Shown: positions 47,401-59,180 of the stretch, piece after piece | Position numbering within the stretch: the first letter of the stretch is position 1 | Layout: every line of letters starts with the position of its first letter | Assembly (NCBI GenBank): GCA_026027325.1 | Contig: JAMSLZ010000024.1 | Span: 97,065 to 161,064 of the forward strand | Length of the DNA stretch: 64,000 nt | DNA from: Actinomucor elegans | Taxonomy: Eukaryota > Mucoromycota > Mucoromycetes > Mucorales > Mucoraceae | Direction of reading: 5' to 3' | The notes under the pieces: model-generated | What the model saw: the letters and a program-made list of their open reading frames with translations, nothing else | Database searches by the model: none | What the model was told of the DNA's origin: nothing | Translations under genes and position numbers: made by a program

Positions 47401-48354
47401 TAAGCATGATCCAAGCTGCTGATGTCGGTGTTGGTATTGTAGGCAAAGAAGGCAAACAGGCCTCTTTAGCTGCTGATTTCTCAATTACACAATTCAGTTA
47501 TTTGACAAAGCTCTTATGTAAAGTATCTAAACGCTGACATTACTTATTGCATGTAATTGATATGTTTTCTTTAGTATGGCATGGTAGAAACAGTTACAAG
47601 AGATCTGCTAAATTATCTCAATTCGTTATACATCGTGGTTTGATCATTTCCGTGATGCAAGCTGTGTTCTCTGCCTTGTTTTATTTTGCGCCTATTGCGC
47701 TGTATCAAGGCATGTTGATTGTGGGTTATGCGACTATTTATACCAATGCGCCTGTATTTTCGCTTGTTCTGGATCAAGATGTCAGTGAGGAAATTGCCAT
47801 GATGTATCCTGAACTGTACAAAGATCTAACAAAGGTAAAAAGAAAAAAAAATGCGTTTAATCTGCCACTTAAAGCTCCTTTCCATAGGGCCGTTCATTGT
47901 CTTATAGAACCTTTTTTACTTGGCTATTGATTAGTGTCTATCAAGGTGGCGCGATTATGATTTTATCCATCATCTTGTTTGAAGATGAATTCATTCATAT
48001 CGTTTCAATCTCTTTTACAGCCTTGATCTTTAATGAGCTATTGATGGTAGCTTTAGAAATCAATACCTGGCACAGATATATGATATTGGCTGAACTTGTT
48101 ACAGTATTGATCTATTTTGGATCTATGTGGCTACTGCCCACTTACTTTGGTATGTATTTCAACATATCTGAACATCAGTGAATCTAACGCGTTTGATTGT
48201 TTTAGATATGTCATTTATTTTAACAGGCCGATTCGTTTGGAAGGTAGCAGTAATTACTGCAGTGAGCAGCTGTCCGCTCTACTTTGTAAAGATGATCAGA
48301 AGAAGAATTGCTCCACCTAGCTATACGAAATTAACCTATAGTATATCCACGTAA
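44438..48354 (+). CDS. NEO1: P4-type ATPase (phospholipid flippase), Neo1/ATP9 type
   Basis: Thirteen exons: 44438-44557, 44615-44822, 44873-44961, 45015-45290, 45344-45760, 45806-45927, 45983-46624, 46679-47049, 47100-47278, 47328-47517, 47575-47834, 47888-48149, 48206-48354; 1094 residues. Seen: [29 protein letters not shown] is split by a splice and opens the TM region; the actuator loop DGET (about 256-259) replaces the TGES of ion pumps, as in all flippases; phosphorylation motif [10 protein letters not shown] (Asp about 456); hinge GDGGNDVSM; and the C-terminal [29 protein letters not shown] and [12 protein letters not shown] fit the Neo1/ATP9 branch, which works without a Cdc50 subunit and keeps PE/PS on the cytosolic face of Golgi/endosomal membranes. 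The cytosolic N-terminus is short and ends in a Lys-rich stretch. Confidence 0.94.
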
Positions 48355-49198
48355 TTATTTTGAGTATCATCATGTAGATTCAATCACCTAAATAAACAAA
48401 TGATTATTTTATGTGTGGCTATGTAATTATAGCCTGAAGCCTGCCACTTTTTTGTCTATTTATTTTTCTAAACGCTGGAGCTTTGTCAGTGCATAGAATA
48501 TAACTTGAAGCAAATGAATAATGTAAAATTTTCAACACCTGCTCTACAGGTATTATATGAGATTTATGAGCACTTCACTTTTTCCTTCAAACACTTTTTT
48601 TCATCAGTATTCTAAAAGCTCCAGTTCATGCAACAGCCCATCTTGAGGATATTCAATTTAATACATACCATACTAAGATATGATCTGATAACTGATCTAT
48701 TGATGTTAGATTCTAGCTGTATCAGAAATGTATGCCATTTATAATTGAATACGAATAATGAACCAGACCTGACAAAATTTTTAGTGATCTATTGATCATA
48801 TAAGGGGTATAGGGGATATATGTCTATTGTAATTAATCACCAAAATACAATAATTCTACATTAATCCAGTCAAAGAACAGTTGTACTAGATATAATAATT
48901 TCTTTTGATCATGTATTAGAATGGATCAAGAAATGAAAGAAATGTAAACAAGATCTAATTAGTAAATTTGGTAGAGAGGTAAACCATTGCAAAATGACAC
49001 TGACTATAGAGCAACATTTCTGCAGTATAGCTGATACAATTACTGATGTATTGGACAACCTAGGAGTTATAGTCGACGGATTTTAGCTATGGTGAATTGT
49101 TATATAATCTAAATAATTTTCAGAACAAGTGATAATAGTCTAATTGATGGATAGTAATGATAAAGAAAGGTTATATATATATATATATATATATTTAT
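48355..49198. other. Convergent intergenic region
   Basis: Between the 3' ends of the P4-ATPase and Cwf19 genes. AT-rich, with a (TA)n repeat at about 49172-49193 just past the Cwf19 stop codon. No coding signal. Confidence 0.5.
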
Positions 49199-51606
49199 TT
49201 ACAAAGCAGCGGTCCAATCCCACTTTTCCCAATCTTTCAAAAACGCTTGCTGTCTCTGATGGTTTTCAGCTGGATGATAATACTTTGGTTTTCGCCACAA
49301 CTCTGGTCCTAAATCCAACATGCCTGCTAGCACTTCTTTGCCAAACCAATGCTTGAAGCCTTGACCTTCAATGACATGGCCATATCCTTTATCGAGACCA
49401 TACCAGACATGAAAATAGGGCAAATTAGATACCAACGAGTTACGAAAACCTCTAGTGGATGTATCGATAAGCTTCTTGTGTTGTGACCATTCTTCACCAC
49501 TCCCCAAAATGGCTTCTTTGAAATAAGCCGGCGCATCTTCGTATACACCATAAGGAATAGGGATGCATTCAATCACTGTATGGCGCTGAGAGCGCACATT
49601 GGTAACAGTTTCCATAAAGATGACGCCTTTACCTTGCGCGTGGAACATTTTGAGTAGACATTTTTGAAAATTCTAAGAGTTGAGCTGTTACTAAAAAGGT
49701 CCAGAAATTACTTTTGGTAGCACTTACTCGTATTTCTGTCCAGACATCATCATCACAATCCAAAGTGGAGGTAACGTGCTGAATAGGTACAATAAGACAA
49801 CTTCCAGGTGTCAATTCTTGTTGACTTGGTAAAGCTAAATAACAGGTGGTGCCTAGCGAAATCATGGCGATTTGAGGTGGGCTGCCCTCATGATAGCAAA
49901 GTTTACATTTGTTAAGCATTTCTTGAGTACGTTTATAATCTTTTTTTTTTAAAAAAAAAAAAGGTAAGTGACTACCCTCTCAGAGGTTCTTTAATTTTTT
50001 ACCTGTTACAGCGCGTCTCATCTTTTGTTCTTCAGTTACGCCTTTCTTGGATGCCATGATATCTGCTTTATCATCCATATAATCCAGATTATTCTATAAC
50101 ATTTAGAGTTTTGTTAGTTGTTTACTCAAGACATCTCATATTAATGAACTACCTCGAAAGAAGCATCGGCTACAATACGATTAGCAAACTCCATATCCAT
50201 ATTCATGGATCGACTTCCACCTCGCTCTTGTCTGACCATTTCTGCTAACGACAATGTATCATCAGAGGTACCATATTTAATACGTTCACCCGTTACTTTA
50301 TCATGAGTGCCCTCGTACTTTTTCTTTCCTTTAAGGGCTTCTTCTTCGCTGCCTTGCTTCAATGCATAATCATAAAGACGACCTTGACTATCCAGAGAAG
50401 GCAACACAGAAATGTTAGTTGTGCCTTGCTCAAAGCGCTCGAGTTCGGTCTGATATTCCTTTTCCAATGCTTCCACATTGCTAGAGCCCATTAGTTTAGC
50501 TTTAACAAGTTTAGCATTGAGTTTGTTGAGTTGGTCACGAGTAAGTGAAGGAACTTGCGGTATCACGGACTGTATGACTGGAGTAATAGCACCACTGGGA
50601 ATACTAGAGGCAGCAGTAGGTGGAGGCGTTGGAGGTGGTTGTGCTTTAGGTGGTTCTGGGCGCTTGAATGCCTTTTGTTGAGAGTCTGTGTCAGTAAACA
50701 TATATCGACGCTGGCTACCGCTCTCACGATCGTCTTTATAGCCTCTTTTACTGCCACGATCATCATCGCTTCTTTTACTGCCACGGTCATTATCATATCC
50801 TCTTCTACTACTATTGCGATCATCTTCTCTTCTTCTACTACTATCGCCTTCTCTTCTGCCTCCTCTTCTATTATCTAGATATTCTCGTTCAGCCAAAGCT
50901 TCTTCAAACTTCTCAACAGACTATAAAAAAAAGAAACTGTTACTACACACTTGGAGGCGATACTTAATTATTTGCTTTTTACCCCATATTTCTCTATGCC
51001 AACTTCACGTAGCGATCGTCCTTCATCTTCTGCTTGCTCTTTGGCGCGTTTCAGCTTCATCATACGCCAGTTTGAACCAGCATCACCAAACTTGATTGCA
51101 GCTTTCTTTTCTACGGGATAATCGTCAAACTTGATACCTTTAACTAGGTGCTGATTTAATTCACGTTCACTGACAAAAGGCTTTGTATTGTTAGATGCAT
51201 TTACACAAAAAGATATGTATATACTTACTGCGTCAGGATTGGGCTTTGGTTTGTCTTCTTCACGTACTCGAGCAGTACCCATCGATCCGAAATCCAAATC
51301 ACCGCCCAGCATCCAACCATGTCTTGCCTCTTGCTGCTGGGGTAAAGTTTCAGTAGCGGGTTGGTCTTGTCGAGCTAGATCTGCTTGCTGATGATTTCGT
51401 AAATGTTCTGCAGGCGTGATCTCGGTTGTACCAGGCGCTTCGACCCAGAGTGAAGGATCACTATAGTCGATCTCTTTTGTCTCATCACGTCGTTTTGAGC
51501 TGCTGCTGCTTTTGTGTTTCTTGTGATCTCTATGACTGTTGTGGCTCGAATGTTCACGTTTTGAAGAGGACTTTTTTGAATCTTTTTTATGTTTATGATC
51601 GCCCAT
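49199..51606 (-). CDS. CWF19: Splicing factor Cwf19 (CWF19L2-like)
   Basis: Six exons (51229-51606, 50983-51180, 50153-50920, 50003-50093, 49728-49939, 49199-49672) give 706 residues. The first 60 residues are Lys/Ser/His-rich (KHKSSSSSKRRDE), followed by a central low-complexity region of Arg/Asp/Gly/Ser repeats (DDRGSKRGY) and a Pro-rich segment. The C-terminal half holds the two Cwf19-like domains: CKLCYHEGSPPQIAMISLG with HIT-like features (VPIQHVTSTLDCDDDVW) and, after GVIFMETV, the second domain HTVIECIPIPY...HVWYGLDKGYGHVIEG...LGPELWRKPK. Cwf19 joins the spliceosome late and helps lariat spliceosome disassembly with the Prp43/Drn1 system in the nucleus. Two introns use AAG acceptors; intron 4 carries a T10A12 run next to its acceptor. 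The start lies 235 bp from the divergent NOSIP start. Confidence 0.93.
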
Positions 51607-51841
51607 GGTTTTGATTATAAAAGAGCGGATTATTTCTCGAGATTCGTTTATTATGGTAGAGTCTCAAGACTGCCTTCATTTGATTTATTCCCCGTTTACC
51701 AATCACTGTATGCAGATTCTATTCCATAATCCAATTATATCACTGATAATATTCTCCGCCTGCCAACCACAGCTTTCAAAAAATATATCCCAACGAGTGG
51801 CAGATTCTTTTCTTGCTCTTGCCCTTTCTTAAATATAGCAT
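51607..51841. promoter_or_regulatory. Bidirectional promoter region, Cwf19 and NOSIP
   Basis: 235 bp between two divergent start codons. I see no TATA box; short ATTGG/CCAAT-like phrases (CCAATCAC near 51699, CCAATTAT near 51732) are present. Shared control is inferred from spacing only. Confidence 0.5.
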
Positions 51842-52844
51842 ATGCCTCGCCACTCTAAAAACAACACAGCATCGAGTGTATTTACATACCACGAGTCTCA
51901 AACACTTGAATACGGTACCAAAAGAGTAAGTATAGTTAAAAGCAAACAATGAATCATGCTAATCGACGAGTATAGCAACGTCTCGGTCGCGATTCTTTTA
52001 GAAATTACGATGCCTGTTTCCTCTGCTTACAAACTGCTCGAGATCCCGTTTGTTGCAGTCAAGGCCATTTAGCCTGCCGTGAATGTATGTATGAATCTAT
52101 CCTTCAACAAAAGCAAGCCATTCAACACGAACAGAAGATGCTTGAACAAAAATCGTTGGAATTAGATCAACAAAAACAACTGGAAGAATTGGAAGCCAAA
52201 CGCGTTATTTTGGATACCTTTGATAAAACACAGAACAGCATGTTGGGTAATAGAAAAAGACCTACAATAAAAGATGATCTTCAAGAGGACAGTAAGAAAC
52301 GCAAGTTAGATACTACAGATGAACAAGAGCTCGAGAAAACAACCAAGCAATTGAGAAAAGAAAAAGAAGAGGCATCTAAGCCAAAGATTGGTTCGTTTTG
52401 GGTACCTTCAGTAACACCACAAGCCGATGCTTCGGCTTTGAAGGCAGTCAAGACGCAAGTGATATGTTCAGCATCTGAGGAAACGCATCCATTGAGCATC
52501 AAGTCCTTGATCGATGTCAAGTTTGAAACAGAAAATACAAAAGATAAAAAGAAGGTGTGTCCTGCTTGCTTAAAGTCCTTAACCAATGCTTCTAAGCTTT
52601 CAGGTAAAAGATCAAAGCTAATTTATATGGTAACATGCTAACATCAATAATAGTCTTGCGTGGTTGTGGGCATGTGATCTGTAATGGATGCGTAGAGATG
52701 TTTGTATTGAAATCTAAAAAGTGCTATGTTTGTGAAAAGAAGGCCAAGCAAAAAGATATTATAGACATGAGTCCTGAAGGTACAGGATTTGCAAGTGCAA
52801 GTAAGAAGGCGATGGCAGAAAAGTTCAATATAGCTTTTCAATAA
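51842..52844 (+). CDS. NOSIP-like U-box/RING E3 protein
   Basis: Three exons (51842-51925, 51976-52603, 52654-52844) give 300 residues, almost the same length as human NOSIP (301). The N-terminus MPRHSKNNTASSVFTYHE and the split zinc-less U-box half ACFLCLQTARDPVCCSQGHLACREC are characteristic; a coiled coil (QKQAIQHEQKMLEQKSLELDQ) follows, then CPACLKSLTN...VLRGCGHVICNGC...CYVCEKKAKQKDI as the second RING/U-box half, and the terminal GTGFAS motif. NOSIP is a ubiquitin ligase named for NO synthase binding in animals and is also found in catalytic-stage spliceosomes; in fungi the spliceosomal link is the more likely role (inference). It converges with Tudor-SN, 15 bp apart. Confidence 0.92.
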
Positions 52845-52859
52845 ACTATTTTATTTCAT

Positions 52860-55690
52860 CTAATATCGAGAACTGCTGGTAACATCTTCGTTACCAGTAA
52901 TGTCACCATATTCAAACATACCCAATCTACGACGGATAGCTTCTTCTTGCGCTGCTTCAAGCGCTTTGATAATCGTTTCATTACCACGAGCATATTTCAC
53001 CTTGGGTGTGACGAACGCTTGACCGTCTTGTACCATATCCAAGTTAATACTGGCTTCAGCACTTGTTGATTTACGGAAATCATAGAGTGTTAAGCTCATC
53101 ACATTGCCCTCACGGGCATCGACATTAGCTACTAGCTGCTTATTGCCAGTCAACTCTCTAAAGCGCTCCAAAGCTTCAATACCATAATCTTCGGACACTT
53201 CAGGTGATTTAACAAACGACAAGGTAGCTTCCAAGGCCTGTGCTTTAAGCTGCTTGAAGTTCTCTGGTAAAGAGCGCACGCGAGACAATGGCAATGTTTC
53301 GGCATTACCAAAATCGATATACAAAACCTCGATACCTTCATGTGAGATACGACGCACTCTTCCTCTATACCAGCAATCATCTTCAGTGAACTTGGCACTG
53401 ACATTCTCACCAACGCGAGGCTTGAAGGCAGGATCAGCAGGACGACCATTCTGGTACTGACCCAAGTCAGACATGAGCTTTTCTAACTTGGGGATTTCGT
53501 CTGTAACCTTTTGTACATAAAAGTGAGAGCCACTGATGATATCAGATACCACAACGTCAATGTATTCCCGGTTAGGGCCTGCAGTGTTCGCAGAAGCTTG
53601 TTCTGCACTGGATTCTTCTTGATAATCAGCCCAAACACCCTTTTTAGCGGCTTTGGCTTCACGCTCAGCGCCATATAATTGGTTCACATAATGGGATTCA
53701 TCAGCAGAGTATTCATGAATGTAAGCTAAACCACGGCTCAGCAGAGAGACAGCCAAATTTTCGCCATTAACAAACAATGAACCGACAAAGCTACCGACTT
53801 TATCGACATTCTCGACTTCGATCTCAACATCGTGTTGTAAACACTTTTGAGATACATATTCTAAAGCTTCTTGGCCATAAGGTTCTGATTTATCGTTGGC
53901 AGTGCGGCCCACACGAGGAGCACGAACACCAGAAAGGACAAAGGTCAAACGGCAATTTTCCTTGGGTACCCAAACGAACAAACGAGAACCATTAGCAACA
54001 AAGTCCACAACAGCATGTGTCTTTCCACTACGCTTCAAGAAGGTTAAGAATTGACGTGACTTGGCAGCACTCTCAGAGGCGTCGACAATACGCACAACAG
54101 GTTGCTCCTTGGGACTATGAACACCCTTTTTCTCTTCTTCAGCCTTCTTTTCAGCCATCAACAGTTGATCATAGCAATGAGAACGGTTATCGTCATCTTT
54201 GCGGTGACGAATGACGGTAGCAAGACCACGGGCAATCAATTGTTCAGCAATATTGTTATTGTTGCCAAGTGTAATAGTAGCGCAGTCTTTGGCCTCAAAG
54301 CCCTCTTGAGCAGGTTTGTGATAATCAATAGTAACATGAACTTGTTTACCAATGAGCTTCTTTCTTAAGAATTCTCTAGCTTCGAATTGATAACCGACTT
54401 CTTTGATATCGCGAGATTTGCCACCAGCGGCTCCAGGTACAGTGGAACCAGCACCACGAGGTGCTTGCTTGACACTAGCTAACTGCAACTTCTTTTCAAC
54501 CGAGCTATTCTTGGGCTTGACAATTACAGTATCACCAGTGACAATACGTACAACGACAGCATCAAATTGGGTATCATCCTTCTTTTTAGTACTGACAAAA
54601 TCACGCCATAAACGCAACTTCTTCTCTTTAGCAGCCTTTTCAGCAGCTCTCAAAGGTGCAGGGCCGCTTGTTGCCAAGGTAATACTCCAATCAACACATT
54701 TGGCCAAACCTTGGCTTAATAACAACTCACTAATGTTTCCAGCAGGATGTTGGATGCTACCTACAAAATTTGAACCGCCTGATTGAGCAAGGGATTCGAG
54801 AATGACCTTGACACCACGTTGCAAAAGACGTGATTCGACAAAGAACTTGCACTCTTCGCCAAAAGGCTCTGAAACCGAAGATTCATCATTATCACGCTTG
54901 CAGCTAGGTGCTTTGATGCCAGATAAATGTAAAGTGATAACTTGTTGTGTTTGATCGGGCAAGATTAAAAGGATACGGAAAGTGGAGCCATCACGCACTT
55001 GCTCAATAATAGCTATGAAGCACGTATTAGTGAAATGTACTTTCTTAACTATTTCTCGAGTTTACCATCCAAAGGCTTTCCTTTATATTTGTTGAAAAAG
55101 GCTTGACCATCACTGTCAAAAGAGTAGGATACTTGACGTGTACCCTAATCAACTTGAATTAATAACGCGTGCTGCTATAACCCTTTCTGTGATGCATACC
55201 TTTTCCTTGTCACTCCACATACCGACTTTAGCATCTTGAGCTTCTTTTTGTAATTGCTCTAAAGTATCGATCGCTTCTTCTTGATCCTCACGCAAGGTCT
55301 TGCCGCCTTCGCGTACCTTTAACCAACCATTCTTGACACCCAGCTCAGCAACGTTTTCACCAGTAGACAAGTAAATACTGCCATACTCGCGTTGTGTTGT
55401 AGGAACAGTATAGTCAGAAACAAACGAAACTTCTTTACCTACTAGTGTTTTACGAAGAAACTCACGAGAGCCGTAACCAAAAGGCTTTTCAAAAGCATTA
55501 GACGCGTGCTTTTGAATCTCATCATCTATTAACTTACTTCATCTGATCGCGTTGTGTTTCCTAATCTCGGTGCTTGGACATGGGATAAAGCCAATAAACG
55601 TTCAGCAGGAGGACCATTGGGTCTAGGTTTGCCTCGTAGAATAACAGTGTCGCCGGATAACACGTTTTTAACAATTGCCTTGTTCACCAT
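52860..55690 (-). CDS. Tudor staphylococcal nuclease (SND1/p100, Tudor-SN)
   Basis: Four exons (55538-55690, 55200-55484, 55066-55144, 52860-55012) give 889 residues, near human SND1 (910). Four SN-like domains are followed by a Tudor domain and a split fifth SN domain. Seen: VLSGDTVILRGKPRPNGPP at the start, EPFGYGSREFLRKTLVGKEV (SN1), LSGIKAPSC and NISELLLSQGLAKCVDWS (SN2), FEAREFLRKKLIGKQVHVTIDY (SN3), VLSGVRAPRVGR (SN4), and the Tudor stretch KFTEDDCWYRGRVRR with VLYIDFGNAE near residue 720-760. Tudor-SN binds and cleaves structured RNA and acts in splicing, RNA decay and stress granules. Intron 1 is best read as 53 nt with an AAG acceptor, which joins RSDE to PFGYGS as in the human protein. 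Confidence 0.94.
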
Positions 55691-56139
55691 AATATAAAAG
55701 AAAAAGAAATGTATTACGAAACCAAAGGCGGGAAATCGAAAGTTTTTAAAGGGCAATGTCTGCCTAATAAGGGAACGGAACGTCGGGTTTTCATGTTATG
55801 CAAAAAAAAAAAAAGGCGTACAGACAAAGAAGCTTTGTCATTATATACACTTTTTTCTTTTACTGTTGTAGCTACTATAGAAGTTGATTGTTTCATTGCT
55901 ACAATTTGCTTTATCAGATTTCGATGCTATAAAGAGAGAGGACAATCCCTTACGAAGGGCTTCTATTGGGTATCGGTGCTTTAATATTATTGAGGCTCGT
56001 TGGCTGCTCGAAACTTTTGACCTGCTTTTAACATCAGATCAGTATTGATATGCAAAAACTGTATTAACAATGCTTTCACAGCATCGAATGATGCATTTAA
56101 TAACGCAAAAAACATTTTATATTGTTTCTACTTGATTAA
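55691..56139. other. Tudor-SN upstream region
   Basis: AT-rich promoter region of the minus-strand Tudor-SN gene; A12 run near 55801. No other gene seen. Confidence 0.45.
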
Positions 56140-57611
56140 GTTTTCTTTGATAAAATCAATTTTCTTAGAAATTCGATCACAGCACATTCTTTTCAAATGT
56201 ATACCATAACCAAAGCATTTCTTATGAAACTACAGACTCTCATATATGGCTTTTTATGGGGAAACAAGGGACTTGTGTCACCCTTTAAGCAACCATGCTT
56301 ATCGTTACTCCAAGGTGTTTTAGGATTAATACATGCCCAAAAACAACACTTGGTTCTACAGATTCGGCACTTGAGACATTTCTTTTCAAGTGGCAATAGA
56401 TCATCAATGGTCCTACCGCTATGTATTCATCATATATCTGTCATTGCTAACAGTATTTCTACACTATTGTTCTCTCTATATACACCGGATGTATGTAAAC
56501 ATGAACTCAACCATTCAACTTCTATTATGCACGCAGTATACAAAATTTTCGATCACTTCCACCTACAGGCTGATATTTCAAACATGTTGCTTCAAAATCT
56601 ATTATTACTACCACTCCACTACCTTATCTAGCCTGTACTAGACAACCATTGGATCATCAGACGTCGACATTTCTCTTCTTCCTACTTTTTTATAAATGAC
56701 ACTACACACGGACGTCTTCGTCTACGAGTTAAAAGAAAATATATAGCCAAAACAAGATTATGCCAACAGTTATTTGATCAAATCCTTAAATATAAAATAG
56801 TTAAAATTCAAGATTCTCTGTGGCCCTTTATAGAAAACGCTATTACCAAGGAAGACTACTCTCGTCTAGATGATTTCCTAGTCTCTCGGTTTCAAAGGCT
56901 TCATCTATGGTAGTATTACAAATCACGCGATTACCGAAATGCTAATGATCCGGCTCTACCTCAAGCTGCTCTGTCTTTCCTCAAAAAGGTTTTAAAAGGT
57001 TTCTGGTCTGCCACTATGTTACTCCAGGCGCGCGGAGTTTGGTATAGAGTGTTATCTCGGAAGCTACCAACAGCAGTGTTTCTAGCGGGGGTCAAGAGTG
57101 TGCCTACCGATCAATTTCGCTTGTGCCTTGACCAAGTAGATTCTCTAGCCCACTTCTTGGTTTTGCGCCCTAACAAACAAACAGTCTGGACTGCCATCTT
57201 TTAGTGCTACTATGAAGTCGAGGCATTTTCTATCAAAGATGTATGCAATATGTCACTGAATCTAGAAACTCCTAACACTCTTTCACCCTCTCAGCGCACA
57301 TCCTTTTATACTGTGATACCTACTACACTATGATATTTTTGGCTCTTTTACTGGCAGCCGATAATTTATGACCAGCCGTTTCAAAATGATCTGGTTATAG
57401 CTAATATTATATCCCAAATAGCTTTACTGCAAAATCTATCTTCTTTAGAGTAATCTTTCTCCCCCTATCAAACATTACCTCTTATTAACTCCAACTCAGT
57501 AGAAATGTGATATTATAATTCTATACTCTATGCTATTATTTCAATTTATTCTTAAGCCCTACCACTCTGCGATGTGTGGCTTCATAAGTTTAATAAACTT
57601 ACAAAAAAAAA
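56140..57611 (+). mobile_element. 5'-truncated LINE (L1-like) retrotransposon remnant
   Basis: One reading frame can be followed without frameshift from about 56160 to the terminal TAA near 57450, broken only by TAG codons at 56629, 56911 and 57202 and one TGA near 57331. It encodes the C-terminal part of a LINE reverse transcriptase: ITKAFLMKLQTLIYGFLWG and VLGLIHAQKQHLVLQIRHL (thumb/post-RT region), and, after FWSATMLLQARGVWYRVLSRKLPTA, the zf-RVT-like region FRLCLDQVDSLAHFLVLRP, where two of the expected cysteines are replaced. The 3' end has AATAAA at 57592 and a short A run at 57603-57611. The 5' part, including the endonuclease and RT active site, is missing. Confidence 0.8.
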
Positions 57612-59180
57612 TGCATACCATGTTTCTAAAATGTCATGACGCCTCATAAAAAAAAGCGGGTCTAAAACGACATTTTTTTTATCAACCTTTCCAAAGTCAG
57701 ATCTATTTTAATTTGTTCAATCCTTGATTGATTCTGGTTTAGTATCACACCTGATGACTAGTGGTAGACACTCAAGCTGGATTACTTGTTGTATCTTCAT
57801 AGACATCCTATGATTGAACTACTAAAATAATATGACAAGTAGCTGTAAAATATATATAGTTCTTATGAATTAGTAGTAGATGCAATGATTAATAGATCTC
57901 TCAACCAATCTCAGTTTCATGTCGCATCTACTGACTAGTATATGCTCAAAGTAAGTTATTCAATCTATCAGAACCATTTTTTAACAGTACTACGCTTCAT
58001 ATATTACACTTGTGGGTATTTTTCCCATAATTAAAATCCATTTCATATAAATTAGATGTGATTACTAGATCTCTCGACGAATTTTGGTTGAATGAGACAT
58101 TTCGATCAGTATATCATATTCACCATTAGTGGTAACAGCCAACTTCAGTATTTTATTATCTGTTTGATTGTAAATAAGGGTACGCAGGTGCATGGCCAAC
58201 TATAAATTTGCGATATTTCTGCATTTTGCTGTGCCATTTGTTCTTTCATTATCTTGCATAGTTTGCACCAATCGCGATCTAATCATGGTTTGTGTTGTAA
58301 AAAAAATCGAACGATTATAGTTTTCCTTTCTATTTTGCTAATATACAATATGTGGCAATTTGAGAGAAAGATCTCATGCTTTAAGCCTGCATCTAAGTAT
58401 AGTACAATTTATGAATATAATTTTATTGATAGTCTAATTTGGTCGAATTCCTTTAATAGATCGGTGGTATTTTTTATTTTATTTTTTGTGATAACCTGCT
58501 TGATTATATGGTGTTTGTCTGGGTAACTTTTATTGAATATTTGATGAAAGGGAAAAAGCGGTATGAAAATGTTATTGTATAGTCGAGCGTCAAAAATAAT
58601 ACTGATGATAATAATACTACTTACCGAAGAAGTCCGCTGAAGTAAAGACAGATTACGGATTGCTCCTCATTAAGTGCTTGAGACTGATAAATCAAACTTC
58701 GGATCAACTTCAGAATAAATTTAACATGTATTGTTCGTAATCAGAATGTGTCTCTGCGTGTTCTACATGACAGAATCGCATGGTATTAACATCAGCAATC
58801 TAGACAGTTTGTACAACTGCCTACTTATTCAAATCAAAGCATAATTTATGATAAATTGACAATCCGCTTGCCTATTTACTAGAAGAGAGTATATTATACG
58901 TTTATTTATATAGAAAGATAAAGCTTTTATTCTTAGATAATAAAAGGCCTGATCGACAAACCATAATAATGGTCCCAGAAATTTGTACCTACAGTAAATT
59001 ATACATAAGGACAGCTGATTCTATATAAATAAAGGATGCAAAGTTTGCAGGAGTACAGTATGTACAGTAATTTTCATTTTACTGCATGTCGATACGCATT
59101 AATTATGTAGAAAATACGAGCATCTTTATTGAAAAAAGAGTTGGAACGTAATATATAAAAGTAATGCAACACCAAACAAG

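Noticed and set aside
50555..50878. Long plus-strand open frames over the Cwf19 Arg/Asp/Ser-rich region
   Set aside because: They are antisense shadows of the repeat-rich coding exon; the minus-strand frame has domain support and correct splicing.
55518..55537. A 20-nt spliceosomal intron in Tudor-SN (GTAAGT...GAG) that keeps frame
   Set aside because: The same donor with an AAG acceptor at 53 nt gives a normal intron length, a branch-like CTAAT and the conserved SDEPFG junction; kept only as an alternative to test.
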